Origin: Bradyrhizobium sp. 1(2017)
GTDB taxonomy: Bacteria; Pseudomonadota; Alphaproteobacteria; Rhizobiales; Xanthobacteraceae
Reading direction: 5' to 3'
Assembly (NCBI RefSeq): GCF_011602485.2
Contig: NZ_CP050022.2
Location: forward strand, 4,918,001-4,982,000
DNA length: 64,000 nt
Below are positions 53,890 through 63,369 of this stretch, one piece after another; the first letter of the stretch is position 1; each line of letters begins with the position of its first letter. The notes beneath the pieces are model-generated. The model was not told the DNA's origin and did no database searches. It worked only from the letters and a program-made list of their open reading frames with translations. A program made the position numbers and the translations under genes.

Positions 53890-55499
53890 GTGGCGCGATC
53901 CAGGAAGTGGCCGGCGCGGGCCGGTGCCGGCTGCGGCGGCGTGCCGTCGCGCACGATGATGTCACCGGGCTTGAGCTCGGCCCTCGTCAGAGCCTGATTG
54001 AGCTCGCCGATTCCGGCGCGAAGCTGCTGCGCGGTCGCCGGCCGCTCCGCCCACATCCGCACGAAGGTCTTGTCACCGTTCAGCGTGATCAAGGCATGCA
54101 CGGGGCCGGCCGGCTCGACATTGAGCGAGAAGCGCGCGCGCCAGGCCCGCGTGGCGGGATCGGCAGCCTCGTTGCCGCCGTCGCGCGAGATCTCGAACTG
54201 CGCCATCGCGGTGCCCTGCGGGGTCGCGAAGGGAATCTCGAAATTCCATTGCGACACCGCCGGGTCGATGCGGTGGCCGGAGGCATCCGTGCGATCGGGA
54301 AGCGAGGCGACCTGGAGCAGGGTCTGCCGCGCAATCGCGGCATCGGTGTCGTCGAGCAGGCGGTGCACCGTGGCTGCAAGTGGCGTATCCGGCGCGAGCG
54401 ATGGCGAGGCGATGGCCTGCGACGCCGGCAATGCACCGCGGAACGGCGGCGGCGTGCTCGCCTGGCTGGCCGCCTCGAAGACGTGACCATCAGGCACGGC
54501 CTTGTTGGACCCGGGCACGTTGCCCAGCATGCGCGGCAGGTTTTGTGTCATCTCCTGCAAGAGGCTGGCGGCAAGGCCCGCGGTCATGGTCCGCGGCAAT
54601 GCGGCCTGCGAAGCTCCGGCGGCGGCATCTGCCACGACGGCGGCCGCCTGGGTGGCGCTACGCGGCATTTGCTGCGGTTGCGCGATCTCAGCTTCTGTTG
54701 ACGGACCAGCGGCCGGCACGGCCCCGCCTGTTGGCGGAGCCGGTGCGGCTGTCCCCGGGGCGCTGGCCGGAAGCGCAGCGCCTTGCGCCCGGGGCGCGGC
54801 GGTCTCGAGCGTAGCCAGGGTCTGCCGCAGGACCAGCAGCGCCGCTTTCAAATCTGGCGTGGTGCCCGGGGACGACGGCGTCGTGCCGGCGGCCAGCGAA
54901 GCCTCGAGGAACAGGCCGGATTTCTGGAAGGCAGTCTCGATATCGCCGCCATCGAGCCCGGCGTTGAGCGGCGTCTGCTGCGCCAGCACGTCGAGCACGG
55001 CCTGCTTCAATCCGGCCGGCAGATCGCCGCCGGTGACGACCGCGGCGAGATTGGCAAACAGCGGCGCCTGGCTGCCCTGCCTGGTCACGGCCTCGGCGGA
55101 GGCCCTTGTGACGGCAACCTGCTCCGATTGCGTCAACGCATTGCGCGCGACGCTCGCCGACGGCGCCAGCGACGGGCTCTCCACCAGCGAGGCCGCGCGG
55201 GCCGTCAACGTAACCTGATCGGGAGTTGCCTCGCCTGCCCCGCCCATAACCGCGAGCCGGATGGTGCCGTCGTTCTTCGACACCGCGAGCTGGAGATTTT
55301 GCCCCGGCGTGAGCGCCACCTCCGACATCACGTCCATCGCGAGGTTGGCGATCGCGATCCGCACCAGATTGTCGGCGAGCACGCTGACGACTTTTGCATC
55401 CACGACGCTGCCGGCCTGCAACGCAAGATCGGGCGTCGTCGCATCAGCGACAGGGCTGGCGGCATTGACCGGAAGGATCGAATTGATCGGCGTCGGCAT
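53886..55499 (-). CDS. fliK: Flagellar hook-length control protein FliK
   Basis: The 537-residue protein has a poorly conserved Ala/Pro-rich N-terminal and central part and a C-terminal globular Flg_hook domain ([25 protein letters not shown], near 412-436, and [23 protein letters not shown]). FliK senses hook length during export and switches the substrate specificity of FlhB, the parent of the next gene. The start at 55499 ([12 protein letters not shown]) was chosen; a GTG ten codons upstream is possible. No other flagellar genes lie in the window. Confidence 0.85.
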   Translation of the reverse strand: MPTPINSILPVNAASPVADATTPDLALQAGSVVDAKVVSVLADNLVRIAIANLAMDVMSEVALTPGQNLQLAVSKNDGTIRLAVMGGAGEATPDQVTLTARAASLVESPSLAPSASVARNALTQSEQVAVTRASAEAVTRQGSQAPLFANLAAVVTGGDLPAGLKQAVLDVLAQQTPLNAGLDGGDIETAFQKSGLFLEASLAAGTTPSSPGTTPDLKAALLVLRQTLATLETAAPRAQGAALPASAPGTAAPAPPTGGAVPAAGPSTEAEIAQPQQMPRSATQAAAVVADAAAGASQAALPRTMTAGLAASLLQEMTQNLPRMLGNVPGSNKAVPDGHVFEAASQASTPPPFRGALPASQAIASPSLAPDTPLAATVHRLLDDTDAAIARQTLLQVASLPDRTDASGHRIDPAVSQWNFEIPFATPQGTAMAQFEISRDGGNEAADPATRAWRARFSLNVEPAGPVHALITLNGDKTFVRMWAERPATAQQLRAGIGELNQALTRAELKPGDIIVRDGTPPQPAPARAGHFLDRAT

Positions 55500-55556
55500 C
55501 TTGGAGGGCCCAGGGAATGCTGGCTCCACCCTAGGGCCGCCGTCGTAAACCTCTCG

Positions 55557-56351
55557 TTAAGGACCTTTGGCCGCGGGCGGCTTTACTGCCGCCAGAACCG
55601 TCACGGCGGCCTCGAAATCCCGCGCGCGGTTGGCACGACGGCTCGCTGCCTCCTCGTCCACGCCCCATTGGTCGATGTTCCAGTCCTCGTCGACATGGGC
55701 CGCGGCCCAGACCTGGCCGGCGTCCCGCACGCCATGGGCGAGGGCCAGCGCGAGCAGCGCCGAGCCGGTCAGGGTTGTGACCATATGGAGCGCCGCCACC
55801 GACCAGGCATCCCCGGGCAGCGCGGCGCGTGCGGTCCTGACCGCCTCGACCGGCTGCTTCACATGCATGACACCCTCGGACAGGATGAAATGCGCGCCCA
55901 GCGTCTCCGCGGCCCAGAACAGCACGGGGTCCCAATGCGCGGCCTCGCGTGCAACCAGCCCTTCGGGGTGACCGGCGCGATAGAACAGGAGGTCGGTCTC
56001 GAAATATTTCGCGAGGTCGTCGCTGACGAGCTCGACGCGGTCGATCACGCCCTCGACGACGCTGTTGGCGATCCGCGTCAGGGGCATGGTCAGGGGATCG
56101 ATCGTCTCGCCTTGCGCTGCCCATTCGGCGGCGACCGTATCGGCGAGCGCGCGCGCGGGGATCACCACCTGGCGTCCAGAGGGCGTGCGGATCGGCCTGC
56201 CGTCGAGGGTGATCGCGAAGCCGCCCTCGGCATCAGCGACGCGGGCCTCCTTGTAGAAGCGCTTGCGCAGCGGTGTGCGCGCGGACGCGCGCGCCGATTC
56301 CCGGGGATCCGGCGGAGGCTGCCCCGCGGCTTCTTCGAATAGTTCGCGCAT
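55557..56351 (-). CDS. ATP12-family ATPase assembly chaperone
   Basis: The 264-residue protein has the ATP12 pattern: LRKRFYKEARVADAEGGFAITLDGRPIRTP near residue 27-56 (short parts only are quoted), DYLLFYR-type segment TDLLFYRAGHPEGL near 120, HWDPVLFWAAETLGA, and the C-terminal HVDEDWNIDQWG. ATP12 binds unassembled F1 alpha subunit and helps build ATP synthase in mitochondria and alphaproteobacteria. Start: ATG at 56351 (MRELFEEAAG); a TTG ten codons upstream is weaker. It is last in a minus-strand run from the Do-type protease. Confidence 0.87.
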   Translation of the reverse strand: MRELFEEAAGQPPPDPRESARASARTPLRKRFYKEARVADAEGGFAITLDGRPIRTPSGRQVVIPARALADTVAAEWAAQGETIDPLTMPLTRIANSVVEGVIDRVELVSDDLAKYFETDLLFYRAGHPEGLVAREAAHWDPVLFWAAETLGAHFILSEGVMHVKQPVEAVRTARAALPGDAWSVAALHMVTTLTGSALLALALAHGVRDAGQVWAAAHVDEDWNIDQWGVDEEAASRRANRARDFEAAVTVLAAVKPPAAKGP

Positions 56352-56426
56352 ATCGGCTTCTCGATCCCTGTCGTCAGTCAAATTACCTGTATCGTCATGG
56401 CTTCGCCAGGACGGCGATGAGTGCTG

Positions 56427-56726
56427 CTAATTCGCGCAACTGCGCGCATAAGTTCCGCGATCCGCCGGGCCCAGTCCTGCGGCTGCGGCATCGTCGAGGC
56501 ACTTCGAGACGCGATCGCTGAACGAATTGCGCGGGAGCGGTTGGTAGTTGTAGCGCGGCGGCGCGTCGAATTGCGGAATCTTGGGTACCTCGATCTTCGG
56601 CGGCGGTGGCGGCGCAGGCAGCGGTGGAGCCAGCCGCGAGGCGTCCGGCAGCACATATTGCGCGTGGGTGGCCTGCCCCACGAACAGAGTGGAGAACAAC
56701 ACAAGACAGACCGAGAGCCGCGTCAT
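56427..56726 (-). CDS. Small secreted Pro-rich hypothetical protein
   Basis: The 99-residue protein has a signal peptide (residues 1-22, ending THAQ), a Pro-rich central stretch (APPLPAPPPPPKIEVPKIP) and a C-terminal segment with two Cys (SKCLDDAAAAG and the ARSCAN end). It lies 39 bp after the pseudouridine synthase gene and probably belongs to the same transcript. Function unknown. Confidence 0.62.
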   Translation of the reverse strand: MTRLSVCLVLFSTLFVGQATHAQYVLPDASRLAPPLPAPPPPPKIEVPKIPQFDAPPRYNYQPLPRNSFSDRVSKCLDDAAAAGLGPADRGTYARSCAN

Positions 56727-56765
56727 GGAGGATATGTCGTGCGTCCGCCGCCCCCATTCAACCGG

Positions 56766-57980
56766 CTATTCCTCCGGCGCGTTCTCGATCGGATCGAATC
56801 TGGCCGCATCGAGACCGAGCAGGTTCCACGATTGCTGCATGTGCGGCGGCAGCGGCGCGGTGGCGTCGATCACGCCGCCACGCGGATGCGGGATGACGAT
56901 CCGGCGCGCCAGGAGATGCAACCGGTTCTGCAGGCCGCCCGGCAGTGCCCAATTCTCGATGTTGAAATATTTGGGATCGCCGATGATGGGATGGCCGATA
57001 TGGGCCATGTGGGCGCGCAACTGGTGGGTGCGTCCCGTCACCGGCTTCAGCGACACCCAGGTCAGCTTGTTGCCGGCGGTCTCGACCACCGCGTAGTAGG
57101 TCACGGCGTGGCTGGCGCCCTCGTCACCGTGCTGGGCGATGCGCATGATGGTGTCGTCCTCGCTCTCCTCCTTCGCAAGGAAGGTCGAGATGCGGCCTTG
57201 CTTGGGCTTCGGCAGGCCCGGCACCAATGCCCAATAGACCTTGCGCGCCGACCGCGAACGGAACGCGCCCGTCAGATGCGAGGCGGCAAAGCGCGTCTTC
57301 GCGATCAGGAGGCAGCCGGACGTTTCCCGGTCGATGCGGTGCACGAGGCGCGGCTTCTGGCCCTTGGAATCGCGCATCACCTCCAGCATCTGGTCGACGT
57401 GACGCGTCATGCCCGAGCCGCCCTGCACGGCAAGGCCGGCGGGCTTGTTCAGGACGAGGACGTCGTCGTCCTCCCAAATCGTCATCTCCTTGAGCGCCTT
57501 GAGCGTCTTCTGCGCGGCCTCCGACAACTCGCCGACGACCTTTGGCGCATCGAGCTTGAGCGGCGGAATGCGGACGCTTTGCCCCTCTTCCAGCCGGTCC
57601 TTGCTGTCGACGCGCTTGCCGTCGACACGCAGCTCGCCTTTGCGCACGACGCGCTGGATGTGGGAGAACGACAGACCGGGAAAGCGCGCTTCGAGGAAGC
57701 GATCGACCCGCATGTTGTTCTCGTCGGCCGTCACCGTGACGGTCTGCACCTTGGTCGGCAGCAGTGCCTCGACGGGCTTTTCGAGCGCGGCCCCTTCCCG
57801 CTCAGCCCTGGGCGCGCGCCGCTCGGCGTGCTCGCCCGCCAAGCGCGGTGGCTTCCCACCCGGCTTGCCGCCGGGCCGCGGTCCAGATTTCTTGGCGCTA
57901 CGGGCCTTGAACGGGCGCGCCTCCTTGCGCTCGTCGCGCGAACGGGGCTTTGGATCGGTTCTTTTGATGCGGCGGCTCAT
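56766..57980 (-). CDS. RluA/RluC-family 23S rRNA pseudouridine synthase
   Basis: The 404-residue protein has a basic disordered N-terminus (residues 1-70), an S4 RNA-binding domain (near 90-125: NMRVDRFLEARFPGLSFSHI, then RVVRKGELRVDGKRV) and the synthase domain with the catalytic Asp217 in RLVHRIDRETSG. It isomerises uridines in 23S rRNA. The family (RluC/RluD) is clear, the exact target uridine is not. It lies 52 bp after rarA on the same strand. Confidence 0.9.
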   Translation of the reverse strand: MSRRIKRTDPKPRSRDERKEARPFKARSAKKSGPRPGGKPGGKPPRLAGEHAERRAPRAEREGAALEKPVEALLPTKVQTVTVTADENNMRVDRFLEARFPGLSFSHIQRVVRKGELRVDGKRVDSKDRLEEGQSVRIPPLKLDAPKVVGELSEAAQKTLKALKEMTIWEDDDVLVLNKPAGLAVQGGSGMTRHVDQMLEVMRDSKGQKPRLVHRIDRETSGCLLIAKTRFAASHLTGAFRSRSARKVYWALVPGLPKPKQGRISTFLAKEESEDDTIMRIAQHGDEGASHAVTYYAVVETAGNKLTWVSLKPVTGRTHQLRAHMAHIGHPIIGDPKYFNIENWALPGGLQNRLHLLARRIVIPHPRGGVIDATAPLPPHMQQSWNLLGLDAARFDPIENAPEE

Positions 57981-58032
57981 GGCTGCCTGCGTATCCTAAA
58001 AGCCGGCTGCCGTCACGGCGAAATGGCCGCTT

Positions 58033-59370
58033 CTAGCCCGCCCCGCCCCGCTCCTTCCGCAGCTTGGCCCAATACTCCAATCGCTTCCGGATCTCGCGCT
58101 CGAACCCCCTCTCCGGCGGGTCGTAGAAGGTCTGGCGGCCCAGCGCTTCCGGGAAGTAGTCCTGGCCGGAGAAGGCGTCCGGCGCATCGTGGTCGTATGC
58201 GTAGCCGGAGCCGTAGCCTTCCGACTTCATCAGCTTGGTCGGGGAATTGAGGATGTGTTTTGGCGGCAGCAAGGAGCCGGCCTGTTTTGCCACCTGCATC
58301 GCGGTACCGAAGGCGGTGTAGACCGCGTTCGATTTCGGCGCGGTGGCGAGATAGACCACGGCTTGGGCGATGGCGAGCTCGCCCTCGGGATGGCCGAGGA
58401 AGTCGAAGGCATCCTTGGCGGCATTGGCGATGACGAGCGCCTGCGGATCGGCAAGCCCGATGTCCTCGACCGCCATGCGCACGACGCGGCGCGCCAGGAA
58501 CAGCGGATCCTCGCCGGCGTCCAGCATGCGCGCGAGATAATACAGCGCAGCATCCGGATCGGAGCCACGCACCGATTTATGCAGCGCCGAGATCAGATTG
58601 TAATGGCCGTCGGCGGATTTGTCGTAGATCGGCGCGCGGCGCTGCAGGATCTCCTGCAACTGCGCGGCATTGAAGATCTCGTCCGCCCGCGCAGAACGCC
58701 AAACCTCTTCGGCGAGCGTCAGCGAGGCGCGGCCGTCGCCGTCGGCCATGCGCACCAGCACCGCGCGCGCTTCCGCGTCGAGCGGCAGCTTCTTGCCCTC
58801 GACGGCTTCTGCATGCACGAACAGCTTCTCGATCGCGGCGGCATCGAGCGAGCGAAACACCAGCACGCGCGCGCGGGACAGGAGCGCCGCGTTGAGCTCG
58901 AAGGACGGGTTCTCGGTGGTGGCGCCAACCATGACGACGGTGCCGTCCTCCATCACGGGCAGAAACGAATCCTGCTGGGCGCGGTTGAAGCGATGCACCT
59001 CGTCGACGAAGAGCAGCGTGCCCTTGCCCATCTCGCGGCGGGCGCGCGCGGCATCGAAGGCCTTCTTCAGGTCGGCGACGCCGGAGAACACCGCGGAGAT
59101 CTGCTCGAAATGCAGATCGGTCGCATCCGCCAGCAACCGTGCCGCCGTGGTCTTGCCGGTGCCCGGCGGGCCCCAGAATACCAGCGACCCCAGCGTGCGC
59201 GTTTCCAGCATGCGCGTCAGCGCACCGTCCGGGCCGAGGATGTGATCCTGACCGACCACTTCCGACAGCGCGCGCGGGCGCAGCCGGTCCGGCAGCGGAT
59301 GTGGGGCCTCGTGGTCGAGCCCCGCCGCGGCGAAGAGTGTCGGCGTCTCCTGTGGTCGCTTCGGGCTCAT
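58033..59370 (-). CDS. rarA: Replication-associated recombination protein RarA (MgsA)
   Basis: The 445-residue AAA+ ATPase has a Walker A at residues 67-74 (GPPGTGKT) and a Walker B LLFVDEVHRFN near 115-125, in a clamp-loader-like fold with a C-terminal tetramerisation domain (GYGSGYAYDHDAPDAF near 395). It acts at stalled replication forks, binding DNA ends with SSB. Its start overlaps the last four bases of the protease gene (ATGA). The sequence order protease, rarA, pseudouridine synthase is typical of alphaproteobacteria. Confidence 0.93.
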   Translation of the reverse strand: MSPKRPQETPTLFAAAGLDHEAPHPLPDRLRPRALSEVVGQDHILGPDGALTRMLETRTLGSLVFWGPPGTGKTTAARLLADATDLHFEQISAVFSGVADLKKAFDAARARREMGKGTLLFVDEVHRFNRAQQDSFLPVMEDGTVVMVGATTENPSFELNAALLSRARVLVFRSLDAAAIEKLFVHAEAVEGKKLPLDAEARAVLVRMADGDGRASLTLAEEVWRSARADEIFNAAQLQEILQRRAPIYDKSADGHYNLISALHKSVRGSDPDAALYYLARMLDAGEDPLFLARRVVRMAVEDIGLADPQALVIANAAKDAFDFLGHPEGELAIAQAVVYLATAPKSNAVYTAFGTAMQVAKQAGSLLPPKHILNSPTKLMKSEGYGSGYAYDHDAPDAFSGQDYFPEALGRQTFYDPPERGFEREIRKRLEYWAKLRKERGGAG

Positions 59371-60773
59371 CCGCCCAGCGTGACGTTGATCTGCTGGCCG
59401 CCGCGCACCAGCGTGATGCGCCAGATCCGCGGCCGTTCGCCTGCGGCCTTCTCGAGGTCGCCGGTCTTGCCGATCTTCTGGTTGTTGACGGCGAGGATGA
59501 TGTCGCCCTTCTGGAAGCCGACATTCGCGGCCGCGCTATCGCCGCCGACATCGGTGATCACGACGCCTTCGGTGTCGGCGTCCAGACGCAGCTCGTCGGC
59601 GACCGCCGGCGTGATGGTCGAGACCTTCGCACCCTGGAACGGCGAGCGCGCAGTGACGACGAGCTCGTTGCGGCCGGTGTCGGGCGCGGTCTCCAGCACC
59701 ACCGTCAGCTTGACCGGCTTGCCGGCGCGCTGCACGTCGATCTGCGCGGTGCCGCCGAGCGGCCGCGTCGCGAAGCGGTAGTCGAAGGCGTTGGGATCGT
59801 CGACGGTCTGGCCGTCGATTCCGGTGATGAGGTCGGAGGATTTCAGGCCGGCCTTCGCCGCCGGGCCGTTCGACACCACGCTTGCGACCAGCGCACCGGT
59901 CGGCGATCGCAGGCCGAGGCTCTCGGCGATCTCGGGCGTCACCGCCTGCAATTTCGCTCCGAGCCACGGCCGCTTCACGGCCTTGCCGCCGCTCTTGGCG
60001 GAGGCAACGACGACGCGCACCATATTGGCGGGAATCGCAAAGCCGATGCCTTGCGAGCCGCCGGAGCGCGAATAGATCGCGGTGTTGATGCCGGCGAGCC
60101 TGCCGGCCATGTCGACCAGGGCGCCGCCGGAATTGCCGGGATTGATCGCCGCGTCGGTCTGAATGAAGAACTGGTAGTCGGTGATGCCGACCTGCGTGCG
60201 CGCGAGCGCCGAGATGATGCCGTGGGTCACGGTCTGGCCGACGCCGAAGGGATTGCCGATCGCGAGCACGACGTCGCCGACCAAGAGTTCGTCGGAGTTG
60301 GTGAAATCGAGGGTCGGGAATTTCTCCTTGGTGTCCTTCAGGCGGAGCACGGCGAGATCGGTGCGGGAATCCTTCAGCAGGATCTCGGCTTCGAACTCGC
60401 GCTTATCCGACAGCGACACCTTCACCTGGTCCGCGCCCTCGATGACATGCACGTTGGTGACGACGAGGCCGGAGGCATCGACGATGACGCCGGAGCCGAG
60501 CGAGCGCTGCATCTGCTCCGGCTGCTGGCCCGGCACGCCGAAGAAGCGGCGGAAGATCGGGTCGTCCAGCAGCGGATTGCGGTTCTGCACCACCTTGGCG
60601 GCATAGACGTTGACGACCGCCGGCTGCACCCGCTGCACGATCGGCGCATAGGACAGCCGCAGCTCGGCCGCCGACGCCGGGACGCGGCGGTCCTGCGCGA
60701 CGGACGGGCTGAAGTGTCCTGAAGACACTATGCACAGGGCCGTGATGACGGCAGCACGGATCGATCGAAACAT
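59367..60773 (-). CDS. Do-type (HtrA/DegQ-like) periplasmic serine protease
   Basis: The 468-residue protein has a signal peptide (residues 1-26) and a trypsin-like domain with the triad His109 (VTNVHVIEGAD), Asp139 (DSRTDLAVLRL) and Ser215 (NPGNSGGALV). Two PDZ domains follow (near 280-360 and 380-465; GAKVSTITPAVADELRL marks the second). It degrades misfolded envelope proteins and acts as a chaperone. It is the first gene of the operon that continues into rarA. Confidence 0.93.
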   Translation of the reverse strand: MFRSIRAAVITALCIVSSGHFSPSVAQDRRVPASAAELRLSYAPIVQRVQPAVVNVYAAKVVQNRNPLLDDPIFRRFFGVPGQQPEQMQRSLGSGVIVDASGLVVTNVHVIEGADQVKVSLSDKREFEAEILLKDSRTDLAVLRLKDTKEKFPTLDFTNSDELLVGDVVLAIGNPFGVGQTVTHGIISALARTQVGITDYQFFIQTDAAINPGNSGGALVDMAGRLAGINTAIYSRSGGSQGIGFAIPANMVRVVVASAKSGGKAVKRPWLGAKLQAVTPEIAESLGLRSPTGALVASVVSNGPAAKAGLKSSDLITGIDGQTVDDPNAFDYRFATRPLGGTAQIDVQRAGKPVKLTVVLETAPDTGRNELVVTARSPFQGAKVSTITPAVADELRLDADTEGVVITDVGGDSAAANVGFQKGDIILAVNNQKIGKTGDLEKAAGERPRIWRITLVRGGQQINVTLGG

Positions 60774-61085
60774 TCCTACCCTCTTGGAAAAGACGCCGGA
60801 ATATAGGCGCGTTCGCCCGCCAATAGAAGGCCGCCAGGACGCCTTATTCGACCTCTTTCAGGTGTGTCCGACATGCAAGGCCAGCGTGCGAAATGGCAAA
60901 TTGCCATGACGACCGATTGGCATGATGCGCGTCATCCAGCATTGTGGTGGGAAGCGGATTCGGTTGCGGCGAATTGGCATCAGTGGGAACCGCGCAACCG
61001 GGCCGCAGCGTCGCGGGGCAGTCATCGATCACACCTAGGCTCCGCGGGCGACTTGGGGAAGTTCGTCAAACGATGGAGTCATGAC
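60774..61085. other. 312-bp intergenic region between the divergent protease and porin genes
   Basis: No gene is supported here, although a frame stays open through it. Two dyads lie near the middle: ATGGCAA-A-TTGCCAT (60893-60907, perfect) and ATGATGCGCGTCAT (60922-60935, one mismatched pair). They could be regulator sites for the porin gene. Confidence 0.5.
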
Positions 61086-62699
61086 GTGAGCAGAACAAGA
61101 CTTGCAGCCACGGCGATTGGTCTCGCCGGTGCGCTGGCGGCCTCGCAGGCCCAGGCCCAATCGGCAAGCAGCAGCGAGCAGGAGATCGCGCTGCTGAAGC
61201 AGCAGCTGAAGCTGCTCGAACAGAAGCTCGACAAGCTCCAGAGCCAGACCGCGGCGAATACGGCGGCCACGGCGAAAGCCAAGGCCGAAGCAAAGGCTGA
61301 GGCCAAGGCCGAGGCGCGCTCGGAGGCAAAGGCGGTGGTTGCCAACGCCAATGCGGCGATCCCCGTCAAGGGACCGGCGCCGGCCTCCGGCGTCGTCGTG
61401 ACGATGCCGAACAACCGGCCGACCATCTGCACCGCAGACCAGGCCAACTGCGTCGCGATCACCAGCCGCCTGCATTGGGATGTCGGCGGCTACGACTATC
61501 GTCCCAACACCGCGGCGACGGTGCCGCAGAAGCTCGACAGCGGCCAGAACGTCCGCCGCGCGCGAATCGGCGTCACCGGCAAGTTCTTCCACGACTGGAA
61601 CTTCGCGCTGGTCTACGATTTCGGCGGCTCGTCCGACGGATTTGGCGGCGCCGCACCGGGATCGCTTCCGGGTGGCGGCGTCTCCGGCGTCGAGAACGCC
61701 TATATCAGCTATACCGGCCTGAAGCCGTTCGGCGGGCGGATGGCAGTCGAAGCAGGCATCATGGACCTGCCCTACACCCTGGACGAGGCCACAAGCTCCA
61801 ACGATATCCTGTTCATGGAGCGCGCCTCCCCCGGCGTGGTCGCGACCAACATCGCCGCCGGCGACTTCCGCTCCGCAGCCGGTGCGCGCTGGTTCAACGA
61901 CCAGCTCTGGATCGGCGGCTATGTCACGGGACCATCGAGCGGTGCGATCCACTCCGCCTCGAGCGCAGCGCCTCCGGGCACCAGCGAACAATATGGCGCC
62001 GTGGCACGCGTGGCCGGCAATCCGATCAGCACCAAGGACTACACGGTGCATATCGGCGCCAATGCGCAATGGCTGATCCAGCCGCCGCGCAATCTGATCG
62101 CCAATACCCAGACGGTCACGCTCAGCGATCGTCCGGAACTGCGTCTCGACCCGACCACGCTGATCTCCACCGGCGCCATCGCCAATGTCTCGGGCGCGCA
62201 GGTCTACAGCGTCGAGGCGGCGGCGACCTACGGCCCGTTGATCGTCCAGGGCGAGTACTTCTGGTACAATGTCGATCGCACGGCCAACACCAGCGTGCCG
62301 CTGGTCGGCGCGCCGAGCCTGAAATTCCAGGGCGGCTACGCGCAGGCCGGCTATGTGTTGACGGGCGAAGGCCGATCCTACAATGCGGCAAACGCGGCCT
62401 ATAGCGGCGTCAAGCCAGCGCATCCGTTCTCGCTCGACGGCGGCGGCTGGGGCGCGTGGGAAATCGCGGGGCGGTTCTCGACGATCGACCTCAACGACCA
62501 GCTCGCAACCGCCAACGGCGTCGCCGGCGGACGACAGACGGTCTACACGCTGGCGCTCAACTGGTACGTCAACGGCAATGTCCGCTTCATGCTCGACTAT
62601 TTGCACGGAACGGTGTCACGGCAGGCCTCGCCGATCTCGACCGCCAACGTCGGCTCGAAGTTCGACGCCGTCGCGATGCGCACGCAGTTTGCGTTCTGA
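61086..62699 (+). CDS. OprP/OprO-type outer membrane porin
   Basis: The 537-residue protein starts at GTG (reading MSRTRLAATAIGLAG) after GGAGTCATGAC; the signal runs to ASQAQAQ. A coiled coil (near 31-55: SEQEIALLKQQLKLLEQK), a Lys/Ala/Glu-rich tether (near 63-85) and then a beta-barrel with many alternating strands follow. The last residues, MRTQFAF, end in the C-terminal Phe expected for outer membrane insertion. OprP-type porins favour anions such as phosphate, but selectivity here is not shown. A reading to 60864 was rejected since it lacks a signal at its start. Confidence 0.87.
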   Translation: MSRTRLAATAIGLAGALAASQAQAQSASSSEQEIALLKQQLKLLEQKLDKLQSQTAANTAATAKAKAEAKAEAKAEARSEAKAVVANANAAIPVKGPAPASGVVVTMPNNRPTICTADQANCVAITSRLHWDVGGYDYRPNTAATVPQKLDSGQNVRRARIGVTGKFFHDWNFALVYDFGGSSDGFGGAAPGSLPGGGVSGVENAYISYTGLKPFGGRMAVEAGIMDLPYTLDEATSSNDILFMERASPGVVATNIAAGDFRSAAGARWFNDQLWIGGYVTGPSSGAIHSASSAAPPGTSEQYGAVARVAGNPISTKDYTVHIGANAQWLIQPPRNLIANTQTVTLSDRPELRLDPTTLISTGAIANVSGAQVYSVEAAATYGPLIVQGEYFWYNVDRTANTSVPLVGAPSLKFQGGYAQAGYVLTGEGRSYNAANAAYSGVKPAHPFSLDGGGWGAWEIAGRFSTIDLNDQLATANGVAGGRQTVYTLALNWYVNGNVRFMLDYLHGTVSRQASPISTANVGSKFDAVAMRTQFAF

Positions 62700-62708
62700 C
62701 GCTGGTTC

Positions 62709-62746
62709 GTCGTCCCGGGGCGCGCGACAGCGCGAACCCGGGACCC
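62709..62746. repeat. Palindromic repeat, truncated GTC(G/A)TCCCGGGG type
   Basis: GTCGTCCCGGGGCGCGCGAC followed by AGCGCGAACCCGGGACC has complementary CCCGGG blocks and GCGCG arms. It lies 9 bp after the porin stop and resembles the family found at 14013. Confidence 0.55.
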
Positions 62747-62872
62747 ATCACCACAGGCGGACGTGGTTGCGATGACTAGGAGTTGCTAGCTCGCACCACA
62801 CCTCTCCCTGGGGTTATGGGTCCCTGCGTCCGCAGGACGACACCCGAAAATGCGGCGCTGCTTCTCTCCAAA

Positions 62873-63247
62873 TCACGCCGCGCGCTTCTTCTTTGCGACC
62901 ACCGGCGGCGGCGCAGAGGACAGCCGCTGCTGATGGCTCTCGCCCCAGGCCTTCAGGATATCAATCACCGGCTTGAGGCTCTCGCCGAGCTCGGAGAGGC
63001 AATATTCCACCCGCGGCGGCACCTCGGCATAGACCTTGCGGATGACGAGCTTGTCCTCCTCCAGCGCGCGAAGCTGCTTTGTCAGCATGCGTTGGGTGAT
63101 GCCGGGCATCCGGCGGCGCAATTCGCCGAAGCGCTGGGTGCCGCTCTGCAGGTGGTAGAGGATCACGCCCTTCCACTTGCCGTCGATCAGATCCAGCGTC
63201 GCCTCGACCGAGCAGCCCGGGCGCCGGGTAAAATCTCGCCGTTTCAT
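62873..63247 (-). CDS. HxlR-family (QorR-like) transcriptional regulator
   Basis: The 124-residue winged-helix protein has the HxlR pattern: GCSVEATLDLIDGKWKGVIL near the N-terminus, with the Cys used as a redox or quinone sensor in QorR/YodB types, then FGELRRRMPGITQRMLTKQL and PPRVEYCLSELGESL; the C-terminus is basic (VAKKKRAA). It is divergent from a zinc-type quinone oxidoreductase gene. An inverted repeat lies in the shared gap (63261-63282). The ATG at 63247 is the HxlR-typical start. Confidence 0.88.
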   Translation of the reverse strand: MKRRDFTRRPGCSVEATLDLIDGKWKGVILYHLQSGTQRFGELRRRMPGITQRMLTKQLRALEEDKLVIRKVYAEVPPRVEYCLSELGESLKPVIDILKAWGESHQQRLSSAPPPVVAKKKRAA

Positions 63248-63260
63248 GCCTGTTTTCCCA

Positions 63261-63282
63261 ATAGTATCCAAACAGGGACTAT
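63261..63282. promoter_or_regulatory. Candidate HxlR/QorR operator
   Basis: ATAGTATCC (63261-63269) and GGGACTAT (63275-63282) form an imperfect inverted repeat with exact ATAGT/ACTAT ends, in the 122-bp gap between the divergent genes. AGTACT at 63297-63302 may be a further half-site. It recalls the dyads bound by HxlR/YodB-type repressors. Confidence 0.5.
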
Positions 63283-63369
63283 ATCCCCGAAATTACAGTA
63301 CTTGCCAAATCGGGGCTAGAGCGACAGTTAGGACGGCGGGCGAACAAAGCCATCTGATGGAGACACGCC

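Noticed and set aside
51197..53965. 922-residue minus-strand open frame
   Set aside because: It crosses the class D lactamase, the CMD gene and intergenic repeats in other frames; it has no family features and mixes Arg/Gly-rich shadow sequence.
60915..60940. Possible sigma-54 (-24/-12) promoter ahead of the porin
   Set aside because: GG and GC elements are not spaced ten bases apart as required.
60864..61085. N-terminal extension of the porin back to 60864
   Set aside because: The extension lacks a signal peptide and puts the real signal 74 residues inside; GTG at 61086 has a GGAG site.
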